Shown here: positions 15,530 through 22,414 of the stretch, piece by piece
Layout of the letters: the number at the start of each line of letters is the position of its first letter
How positions within the stretch are numbered: position 1 is the first letter of the stretch
Origin: Actinomycetes bacterium
Lineage (GTDB): Bacteria > Planctomycetota > Phycisphaerae > JAACET01
Direction: 5' to 3'
Assembly (NCBI GenBank): GCA_030631725.1
Contig: DAOVKO010000002.1
Location: 1 to 27,423, forward strand
DNA length: 27,423 bases
The notes under the pieces: model-generated
What the model was told of the DNA's origin: nothing
The model's database searches: none
What the model saw: the letters and a program-made list of their open reading frames with translations, nothing else
Program-made: the position numbers and the translations under genes

Positions 15530-16183
15530 CTATTCGGCCAAAGAGCCGGGCCCGATGCGATCCACATCTATTGCCTGAAAGCCAAGTTCGTAGGCTGGAG
15601 AGTCCGGCTTCAGTCTGTAATCACCATTAACCGTGTCCACGAACTGCGGGTCGCCGATGATCGAACGGGTCTCGTAGCCTATTTGGCGCCATTTCGCGAA
15701 CGAGTCTTCCGGTGCCGCCTCCGGCAGGTCAATCCTCGGGTCCCGGCCGGGAGGCGGGAAAAAGAGGTTGCAGTCTGATTCGGCAAGGCTCCGCCTGTCA
15801 GGCCGCCTGCCGATACGGATAAGCAACGCCCCGGGATCCGTGTAGGCCACAATGTTTCTGACGAAGCGATTGCCTCTGGCCTTGTCGCTCATGGAAAGAT
15901 AACAGATCTGGCTCTGGCTGCCGTCCACGAAAATGTTGTTCTCGATCACGTTGTCTTTCGCATCACCCAACATCATAATGCCGCCGAGGGTATTGCCGAC
16001 GACGATGTTGCCGTATACGGTCGTTCTCACCGGATTCCAATCCAGGTAGATGCCCCAGCCATAGTAGGGTGTCCAGATCTTGCCCCGGGCAGCCGTACCG
16101 GCTGTCGGCTGAGTAGGCCTGCCATACGCCCCACAACCGACCACATCGCGTACCAGATTGTACCGGATGATGTTGCGGAGCAT
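15530..16183 (-). pseudogene. C-terminal part of a right-handed beta-helix protein
   Basis: A 217-residue frame with the coil pattern of parallel beta-helix proteins: TTVYGNIVVGNTLGGIMMLGDAKDN, NVIENNIFVDGS, GNRFVRNIVAY, ending with the usual DPQFVDTVNGDYRLKPDSPAYELGF. Complete relatives are 500 or more residues, with a signal peptide and further coils. Here a TGA lies directly before the first ATG, and the sequence upstream continues only in another frame (…EADLALQHLVNA), so the gene is frameshifted and N-terminally truncated. Such proteins are usually secreted and bind or cut polysaccharides. It is most likely a decayed gene, although the ATG could still be used. Confidence 0.7.
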
Positions 16184-16484
16184 TCACAAGATGCTGCAGA
16201 GCCAAGTCCGCTTCAATCGCCTGCGGGTAGCCTGAGAGTAACGGCAAAGAATCAAGAAGGAGTTTGTTCAAGCAAAAGAAAATAACAAATCGGTTCCTAT
16301 AACGTTTGGCGGATATGGCACGGTGAACGTCATTCCGACCTTTAGGACTTGATCCTACTCCCGGAGAATACACACCGTGTTTCCCAAACCATTTTCGGGC
16401 TTTGACCAGCTATAGAAGGATGAGCCGCAAGACGTAAAAAGAGAACCGATATTTGGCAGAACATTTGTTGTTGACAGACCGTCT
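16184..16484. other. Non-coding stretch, probably decayed beta-helix gene sequence
   Basis: No intact gene. The part nearest 16184 appears to carry frameshifted beta-helix coding sequence on the minus strand. Nothing recognisable follows up to the DUF5372 stop at 16485. Confidence 0.35.
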
Positions 16485-17037
16485 CTATTCATAGAAGGTC
16501 GGTGGGGTAAGTTCAAGCAGGTCTTCCAGACGGAACGGCGAGCGACCAGCCGAGATGGATATCACCGGATCCGGCGGAACCGTATCCGTCCAGCTGGCCG
16601 GTACGGATACCAAATGCCCCTTCTGGTCGTGGTAATAGTTGTACTGTCTCACATGTACATGACCACATAACTTATTGTTACGAAGGCAGTTAAGGCAGAT
16701 TCGGCTTTGGGTTGATTTCATCATGAAGACAAACAGGAATCGGCAATTCGGTCGTAGAGGGCGTATGGCGGGCAGCTATGAATTTGGCGTGATCTTTTCT
16801 CAAGAAGACAACCGTACTTGTCTCCTCATAACCACTGCTTATTAAAGAGGTTACGCGTGGTCCCGAAGTGAGACAGTACAGATAGATCTGATCCGCACCC
16901 CAATTCTGCCGGGCAGTCACCAGCGACAACGGCTGACCACGGCAAGGATGGAAGGGATGGATGATGCGAAATACTCTTGTCTCATCGTTCGCATCGGGTG
17001 CAATTGACGGCGCAGACAAATGGTTACATTGAGTCAT
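16485..17037 (-). pseudogene. DUF5372-family gene split by a 231-bp inverted-repeat element
   Basis: Two minus-strand pieces make one protein. The upstream piece encodes ETRVFRIIHPFHPCRGQ and runs to NWGADQIYLY. The downstream piece runs from NYYHDQKGHLVSVPASWTDTVPPD to SAGRSPFRLEDLLELT and the stop at 16485. Removing 16645-16875 and one GTAC copy joins them in frame (…DQIYLY-NYYHDQK…) with no base lost. The family is small (about 80-100 aa), of unknown function, and in my memory is found near transposase or recombinase genes. As it stands, the first half reads into the insert and ends after about 115 residues. The upstream end abuts the IS3 fragment, so the true start may also be lost; ATG 17037 is the first available. 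Confidence 0.75.
16641..16879. mobile_element. MITE-like insertion with 4-bp target duplication
   Basis: The element itself is 16645-16875 (231 bp). Its ends are TGTCTCAC (16645-16652) and the complement GTGAGACA (16868-16875). The inverted similarity continues, with a short offset, as GACCAC (16661-16666) and GTGGTC (16857-16862). GTAC flanks both sides (16641-16644 and 16876-16879) as a target-site duplication. It encodes no transposase, so it would need one in trans. It interrupts the DUF5372 gene. I cannot assign it to an IS family. Confidence 0.75.
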
Positions 17038-17190
17038 TCAATGGCAAGTTGCGAGACGAGTTGCTGGATCGGGAGTTGTTTTTGCATATTGACGAGGTGC
17101 GTTATGTTGTGGATCGCTGGCGGATGGACTATAATCACTATCGGCCGCACAGTTCGCTGGGTTATGTGAGCCCGGTAGCGTTTGCGGCGA
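17013..17190 (+). pseudogene. C-terminal fragment of an IS3-family transposase (OrfB)
   Basis: The frame shows QTNGYIESFNGKLRDELLD, with the last catalytic Glu of the DDE triad (ESFNGK), then YNHYRPHSSLGYVSPVAFAA, the standard end of IS3 OrfB integrases. Only about 60 of some 280 residues remain; the DDE core upstream is absent because the DUF5372 gene takes over at about 17013. The frame stays open into the next gene, which is accidental. It is a dead remnant, probably left by recombination between elements. Confidence 0.85.
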
Positions 17191-17238
17191 CGTGTGGCTC
17201 TTCAGGTTCGGCTTCGCCTCACCCTCCGAGCCACACGT
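17190..17238. repeat. 11-bp perfect inverted repeat after the IS3 fragment
   Basis: ACGTGTGGCTC (17190-17200) and GAGCCACACGT (17228-17238) are exact inverted repeats with a 27-base loop that itself holds GGC-TTC-GCC. It follows the last conserved residues of the IS3 fragment and precedes the next gene by 57 bases. It could block read-through transcription. There is no T run. Confidence 0.55.
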
Positions 17239-17294
17239 ATCAAAGCGTGGATATTAAAAGCAAAACGCCTATGTTACGTACAAGGAGATCCAAA

Positions 17295-18101
17295 ATGCCT
17301 AAGAGGAAAGATGGTTTTAGAGATCGTTTGGAACATTTTGAGAAGCTCAAAAAGCTCGCTGAAGAATCCCGCCGCACGGGCAAGCCTTGCCCTCCCAAGG
17401 AGGAACGGGCTGTAAAACCATTTGCCGATCCTTTGCAGAACGTTATTGAATTTCAGACAAAGACCAGAGAATATCATCATCCATTTAACTACAAGAATGT
17501 CACTCATCACTGTTACTGCGAGGATCCTTCTAATTCGGGTTTGGAGCTAAACCCGGTCAACACGGTGGATGGCCGGACGGACAGCGACAAGCGCGAGCCG
17601 GGCGACTACCTGGAAATTATCGAGGCCGACCCTGTGGTCAGGGTAGTGGTCATAGGCAGCGCTTGTACTCCTCCGGGTTACGTTGATATCGAAGTTGAGC
17701 CCTGCGAAGGTTTTCGCCGCCCGGACGAGGTCGATGAACTGATGCCCACACGTTTCAGGATTGAAAATCTCTGGGGAACGCACGTCAGGGGCGATTGTTG
17801 GCTAAAGTCCACCGATTTGGTGAGTGGCAAAACTCCGGACAATTTCGTGAAGAACTGGCCCTATTGTCACGAGACCGATTTTGGCGACAGATATGCTTTT
17901 ACTCATGTAACTGGGGTAAATTATCCAGCCGCCGGGATGAGTTGCGCGATCTTTGAAATACCCGCGTCTCGGAAAATACGTGTCATGGGCGGTTCGCAGC
18001 CGTACGGTTGGACAGCTGACGCTGCTCACGGAGACACTCATTACTCTTTCCGAATGATTCGCATGACGTTACTGGCAGAATATGAGGCTTTGGAAAACTA
18101 G
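17295..18101 (+). CDS. Uncharacterised 268-aa protein inside the mobile-element cluster
   Basis: I start it at ATG 17295 because AAGGAGA sits 6-7 bases upstream (17282-17288) and the N-terminus MPKRKDGFRDRLEHFEKLKK is a typical charged helix; the frame upstream is the unrelated IS3 fragment. I recognise no domain. Residues 1-40 are basic and helical. Then comes an HH…HHCYC cluster (61-75), which might bind metal, followed by a mixed, beta-rich body containing YLEIIEADPVVRVVVIG, RIENLWGTHVRGDCW and a Gly/Pro-rich C-terminal half. There is no signal peptide or membrane helix. Codon use is more A/T-rich at the 5' end than in the core genes, which fits acquired DNA. It may be a passenger gene of a lost element. 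Confidence 0.6.
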   Translation: MPKRKDGFRDRLEHFEKLKKLAEESRRTGKPCPPKEERAVKPFADPLQNVIEFQTKTREYHHPFNYKNVTHHCYCEDPSNSGLELNPVNTVDGRTDSDKREPGDYLEIIEADPVVRVVVIGSACTPPGYVDIEVEPCEGFRRPDEVDELMPTRFRIENLWGTHVRGDCWLKSTDLVSGKTPDNFVKNWPYCHETDFGDRYAFTHVTGVNYPAAGMSCAIFEIPASRKIRVMGGSQPYGWTADAAHGDTHYSFRMIRMTLLAEYEALEN

Positions 18102-18179
18102 CAGACTGTTTTTCTCAGTTTGACACCGGCTGCAAGAAAAATTCATACCTGATAAAGCTTATGGAGGCTATTCACGCCA

Positions 18180-18860
18180 GTGTTAGTCACCAGCAATGCT
18201 GGCTTATTAGCGTATCGTGAGCTTGATGATCTGTTTGGCTTGACGGATATGGTTGCTTGCGAACTTAGAGATAAGCGAACCGGAAGGAATACCCAACACA
18301 GCCTTCTGGCTTTGTCGAGGCAATCGGTCTATAGCCGTTTGGCCGGTTATGAGGATACCAATGATGCTGAACGGCTGTGTGTTGATCCGACCATGCGTCA
18401 GGTTGTCGGAGAACGAGCCAAAGATAAGACGGCAGGTTCTGTCAGCCAGATGGGAAGATTTGAGACCGAGATTCTCACCCAGCCCCGGAATCTAAAAGTT
18501 CTGATGAACCAGCCCGGGCAATGGGTTGATAAGGTCCATCAGCGTAAGCCCGTCAAAGAGATTATTCTGGACATGGACAGTTCTGACAGTCCTACTTTTG
18601 GCCAACAGGAAGGCTCGGCCTACAATGGTTATTTTGGTTATAGCTGCTATCATCCGTTGTTCTTGTTTAATCAGTTCGGGGATATTGAACGTGCTTTACT
18701 TCGCAACGGCAATGTCTATAGCTCTGATGACTGGCAAAGCGTTTTGCAGCCGGTGGTGGAACGTTATCGGGGCCAAGAGCTGATCCTATATTTTCGTGGC
18801 GATGCGGCCTTTGCCGATCCTAACATCTACTGCTTTCTTGAAGCCAAAGATTATCTGTAA
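18180..18860 (+). pseudogene. Truncated IS1380-family transposase
   Basis: About 226 residues, from a GTG at 18180, match the N-terminal half of IS1380 transposases: TSNAGLLAYRELDDLFGLTD, LLALSRQSVYSRLAGYEDTNDAERL, then the first catalytic block EIILDMDSSDSPTFGQQEGSAYNG and YHPLFLFNQFGD, and the second, LILYFRGDAAFADPNIYCFLEAKDYL. The protein then stops (TAA 18858-18860). Complete members are about 430-460 residues, so the C-terminal half with the last catalytic Glu is missing. The frame also closes shortly upstream (TAA at 18153), so the extreme N-terminus may be lost. It cannot transpose itself. Confidence 0.85.
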
Positions 18861-19062
18861 CCGTTCAGGCCCTTTGGGGCCTGGGGGCGTCTCGCTTGAC
18901 CGCCTGACCGGGCAACGCGCCCTGCGGCAAAACGCCAAATCCTCAATCTGTTTCACGATATGCACCTGCCGTGCTGTTTTACAAGCACCTCTTCCAGGAA
19001 AATTCAAGCGGAGGGCCTCGTGTGTCCGATAAAATCTCTGGCATCGCAAAACGGAGCCACGG
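18861..19062. other. Junction between IS1380 and IS66 remnants
   Basis: No gene is recognised. CAGGCCC-TTTG-GGGCCTG just after the IS1380 stop is a perfect 7-bp hairpin without a T run. The remaining sequence may be scrambled transposase coding DNA. Confidence 0.3.
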
Positions 19063-19539
19063 ATGGAACCGAGCAAGGAACAGTTTTATCTGCAACGGAT
19101 CGCAGAGTTGGAGAAGCAGGTTGCCGAGCTTCTCGCCCAAGTGGCCAAGCTTACACAACAAGTGGCCAGACTTTCCAAAAACTCGTCGAATTCCTCCAAA
19201 CCCCCTTCCTCCGATATCGTCAAGCCGCCCAAGCCCGACAATCCCAAAGGCCCTCGCAGGCAAGGTGGACAACCTGGACACAAAGGGACGGCTCGTTCGC
19301 CGTTTCGGGCGGATCAGATTGATCGCCTCGAGGAACTTCATCCCACGCGTTGCCCTCACGGCCACGATGCCAAGCTCGAACCGACCGGACAGTCCAAGAT
19401 TCAGCAAGTGGCCGAGTTGCGTGAGAACCCTCTTGAAATCACCGAGTATCGTCTTCACGCATATCGTTGTTCGATCTGCTCAGAAGTGGTTTGGGGAAAA
19501 CTGCCGCCCGGAGTAGTCGAAGGGCAACTTACCGCCTGA
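19063..19539 (+). pseudogene. N-terminal fragment of an IS66-family transposase (TnpC)
   Basis: 158 residues. An N-terminal coiled coil (LEKQVAELLAQVAKLTQQVARL) is followed by the IS66 hallmark SKNSSNSSKPPSSD, the Gly/Arg-rich RRQGGQPGHKGTAR, and the start of the zinc-binding module (RCPHGHDAK … YRCSICSEVVWGKLPPGV). A stop at 19537-19539 ends it where a normal protein (about 500 residues) continues into the DDE domain. No tnpA/tnpB partners or IS66 ends are seen. It is a dead fragment. Confidence 0.87.
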
Positions 19540-19783
19540 CTGTCAGACTCAGACCCTTGGCGTGGCCTTCTTTGACCTGTCGCGTCTAACTGAATGGGCG
19601 TCGGCCGAAGAGGACAAGCGCGTCGCAGGCTTAGAAACTGCTGGTCTGGCTGCTAACTGTTCGATCACCATCTCTTCTCCCCACCATTGTACCCAAATCG
19701 ACACGTTATATTCCCGCAAAGCATCTGGGGCATATGTTAGTGTGCTAACCCTTGCCAAGAAAGAAGGTTATACGCGGCAAAAA

Positions 19784-20137
19784 TGGAGGCGGCGGGAATC
19801 GAACCCGCGTCCCGAGACATTTCAGCAAAGGCTTCTACGTGCGTAGTTGATCAATTTGAGTTTCGCCGACTGACGCTCCGGTCAACAGGATCATCAGCCA
19901 GCCAGCCGAGATGTTGTTTCCCTCCGGGCAGTCCCGACAGCAACTCGGAAGTATCCTGCTGATTGACGCCCAAGCCGACCCCGCAGGCTGAGCCGGTTGA
20001 ACGGGCTGCTATTTAAGCAGCCATGCGCAACTGTGAGTTGGCATTTAGATTTAGTGTCAGGTGTTTTACCAGGCCTCCTGACAACCTGGGCACGCAACCT
20101 CCACCTCAACTTGTCCGGTCGAACCCTGTTCGCCCCC
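19784..20137 (-). ncRNA. ssrA: Transfer-messenger RNA (tmRNA)
   Basis: A 354-nt RNA on the minus strand. The 5' end GGGGGCG (20137-20131) pairs with the 3' CGCCTCC (with one G-U), followed by the discriminator A at 19784. The T-arm reads GCGGGTTCGATTCCCGC. CCA is not encoded and must be added. The tag frame starts at GCC 20042-20040 and reads ANSQLRMAA, stopping at TAA 20015-20013, which lies in the loop of the GGCTGCT/AGCAGCC hairpin (helix 5). It rescues stalled ribosomes and tags the peptide for proteolysis. The tag ends RMAA rather than the common ALAA. The boundaries are fixed by the acceptor pairing. Confidence 0.95.
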
Positions 20138-20177
20138 AACAATATATGCTCTTGCCTATTCGGCCAGCAGTTACTAT

Positions 20178-20206
20178 ATAATAACCCAAATCAGGCTTTT
20201 TGTCAA
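20178..20206 (-). promoter_or_regulatory. Sigma70-type promoter for tmRNA
   Basis: On the minus strand, TTGACA (20206-20201), a spacer of exactly 17 bp, then TATTAT (20183-20178). The start would fall near 20171, giving a 5' leader of some 34 bases to be trimmed before GGGGGCG. It is the strongest promoter match in the window. Confidence 0.75.
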
Positions 20207-20289
20207 GGGCCTTGAGCCGATTCCCTGAACCCTGCAGGTAGTTATCGCTCCTCGCCTCGGCCGTGGCCACAGTGGCCCCGCAATCGTTC

Positions 20290-20340
20290 GCCAGGGTAAC
20301 TCAACGGCAGAGCTCCTGTTTTGTAAGCAGGAGGCCGCGG
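20290..20340 (+). pseudogene. Truncated tRNA-Thr (anticodon TGT), 3' part missing
   Basis: GCCAGGG, then TA, a D-arm ACTCAACGGCAGAGC and an anticodon arm CCTGT-TTTGTAA-GCAGG give the first two thirds of a tRNA-Thr(TGT). The A-C pair at the base of the D stem is a mismatch. After GGCCGCGG the expected T-arm (GGGTTCGA…CCC) and the 3' acceptor strand CCCTGGC are absent, and I find no copy of them within the next 490 bases. It is therefore a tRNA remnant. Confidence 0.7.
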
Positions 20341-20834
20341 GGGGGCAATGCGAACTTAGTACTACAACGCTACAAAGCTGTACTCTAGAGATATAACTAC
20401 AATATCGATAATGGCTTACATTGTATAACCGCTGCTCCCTTTGGGGCCGAGTAGGGTCAGATAAAATATGCAACCCTCGATAACCCCTTGTGTCTTATGT
20501 TGATTGAAGGTTTTCATTGATATTTGCCGGTATCCGGAATGAGGGGCAAGTGTTTGCCCCACCAAGGGATAGTGTTCCGGAGGCAATACCATGGAAGACC
20601 TTTCAAAGTTTTGTTGTCAAAATAAATACGTTACGTAAAACCCAGTCAACTTGAGGACTTTGGTGGCGGTTTGAGGTCCTTACGGGCTCCATCTGGCTGT
20701 GGGTCCTCTATGAAGCCAAGCCTGTCAAGCCTAGAATTCGTTTGATTCGTTCAATCCTCTATTCGAGTTTGCATGGTACCATCCAACTGTGAATCTGGGA
20801 TTTGCTCAAGGCTATCCATTTCCAACAAGCATTC
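20341..20834. other. Non-coding stretch between tRNA-Thr remnant and redox operon
   Basis: No credible gene. A clean hairpin GGGGCAA-GTGT-TTGCCCC lies at 20543-20560, flanked by TCCGGAA and TTCCGGA, which can extend the stem with an asymmetric bulge. It could end the minus-strand operon transcript, though there is no T run. The rest is lower in GC than the flanking genes. Confidence 0.4.
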
Positions 20835-22412
20835 CTACTCATCTGCTTCAAAGTTTTCTTTCAACGCTAGCGCCCCGGTCGGGCAGGCATCCGCACACTG
20901 CTCGGCGGCACGCTGCAATCCTTCAGCTATCGACCGGTCAAAAGGTACAGCTACCGTGACATCAAAACCTCTGCCTATGAAAGTCAGGCCGAGTTTCTCT
21001 CCAGCTTTGGAAGCAATTCGGATACATAAGCCGCAATCGATACATTTACCCGGTTCAAACACAGCCCGTGGGTGCTGTAGTTTTCGAACAAATGTTCGCC
21101 TTTGGGTTTTGAACTTACTGGAGCTTGCCGCGTACTGCTGAGCGTAGTCGCGCAGCATACAGTTCTGCGCCTTGCGGCAATCACAATGCAGACACCGCCG
21201 GGCCTGGGAACGAGCGTCCCCGGCAGAATAATCTCTACCCGTGCCCTGCGGCTCGATGCGGGCAACTTTCTCCGCGGTGGCCATAAAGGTCTGGATCTCG
21301 CCCTCCTTGAGTTTACCCATACGAGAATTAAACAACTTGACCGGACCAGCTACCGGCTGGCCGGACAGATACTGGCCGATGGCCACAGCCGCCTCTTTGC
21401 CGTCGGCTACCGAGCGAACGGCCAATCTCCGATTGCGCACCACACCTCCGCCGGCAAAAACACCCGGCAGCTCCGTTTGGTAAGTTCGAGTATCAGTCAC
21501 AATCCCCCTCGGGCCAATCTTGAGCCCCAGGAGGTCCTGCTTATCAGCCTCGAAACGTCCTGTTGCCACAAATACAGCATCAAAATCCCGGCGTAACTGC
21601 TCCAGCGACAAATCTACACCCACCCGAGACGCCCCCCTGAACTCAAACCCGAGTTTCTCAATCGCAGCAATCTCAGCGTTGAGGATCGCTCGGGGCAGTT
21701 CGTGTTCAGGGATTCCGTAGCGCAGCATTCCCCCCGGCTGGTCGTGATCATCGAAAACGGTACAGTCGTAACCAGTCTGCAGTAGGTAATACGTCGCCGA
21801 CAGTCCAGCTGGTCCTGCCCCGACAATGGCTACGCGCTCTTGGCGACTCGGCTGACGGCTGGGCAAATACGGCTGGGGGGATTTCAGGTCCACGTCAGCC
21901 ACGTAGCGCTTCAATTGGCAGATGGTCACAGCCTGGTCGAATTGAGCCCGTCTGCAGACCTTCTCACAGGGTGCAGGACATATCCTCCCCAGTACTGCCG
22001 GCAGGGCTATATTACGCTTGACCGTAGCGATGGCTCGTCCAAGCTCACCGGAAATAATTTGCCGAAGCATCAAAGGGATGTTCATCTTTGCCGGGCAGGC
22101 CAGTTGGCAGGGTCCCATGCAATCACCCACATGGTCAGAAAGCAATAATTCCAGGGCGGTTCTTCTTGCCTGGCGGATTTCCTCTGTATCGGTTTGAACG
22201 CCCATGCCGTCCTCGGCCAGTGTCCCGCAGGCTGGCACCAATCCATCCTGGTTGTGGACCTTAACCACACACAACATACAACTGGTGAAAGGCTCCAGCC
22301 CTTCGAGAAAGCACATGGTGGGAATTACAATACCGACCTTTGCGGCCGCGTCGAGAATCGTAGCACCTTTGGCTACTTCAATTTCTCGCTTATCGACAGT
22401 CAGTCTGGGCAT
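20835..22412 (-). CDS. GltD/NfnB-like FAD oxidoreductase with N-terminal [2Fe-2S] domain
   Basis: A 525-aa protein. Residues 1-75 are a NuoG/HydA-type [2Fe-2S] domain (Cys34, 45, 48, 62). Residues 90-170 are a GltD-type iron-sulfur region (CQLACPAKMNIPL … LGRICPAPCEKVCRR). A flavin domain follows with GAGPAG (198-203) and QPGGMLRYGIPEHELP. The C-terminal ferredoxin has CIDCGLC (457-463) plus CADACPTGAL (506-515), with Cys only for one [4Fe-4S] cluster. This order matches StnC-like or NfnB-like subunits that exchange electrons between NADPH and iron-sulfur carriers. It starts two bases after the stop of the NuoE-NuoF fusion, so the two surely act together. Glutamate synthase small subunit is unlikely because no large subunit is present and extra [Fe-S] domains are. 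Confidence 0.85.
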   Translation of the reverse strand: MPRLTVDKREIEVAKGATILDAAAKVGIVIPTMCFLEGLEPFTSCMLCVVKVHNQDGLVPACGTLAEDGMGVQTDTEEIRQARRTALELLLSDHVGDCMGPCQLACPAKMNIPLMLRQIISGELGRAIATVKRNIALPAVLGRICPAPCEKVCRRAQFDQAVTICQLKRYVADVDLKSPQPYLPSRQPSRQERVAIVGAGPAGLSATYYLLQTGYDCTVFDDHDQPGGMLRYGIPEHELPRAILNAEIAAIEKLGFEFRGASRVGVDLSLEQLRRDFDAVFVATGRFEADKQDLLGLKIGPRGIVTDTRTYQTELPGVFAGGGVVRNRRLAVRSVADGKEAAVAIGQYLSGQPVAGPVKLFNSRMGKLKEGEIQTFMATAEKVARIEPQGTGRDYSAGDARSQARRCLHCDCRKAQNCMLRDYAQQYAASSSKFKTQRRTFVRKLQHPRAVFEPGKCIDCGLCIRIASKAGEKLGLTFIGRGFDVTVAVPFDRSIAEGLQRAAEQCADACPTGALALKENFEADE

Positions 22413-22414
22413 CG

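Noticed and set aside
16977..18101. A single 374-residue protein joining IS3 transposase and the orphan protein
   Set aside because: The first 70 residues are an IS3 tail and the rest is unrelated; a strong ribosome binding site and ATG at 17295 show a separate gene.
19562..19846. A frame ending WRRRESNPRP… across the tmRNA end
   Set aside because: This is the familiar false protein made by reading a tRNA-like T-arm in antisense; no integrase signature supports a gene here.
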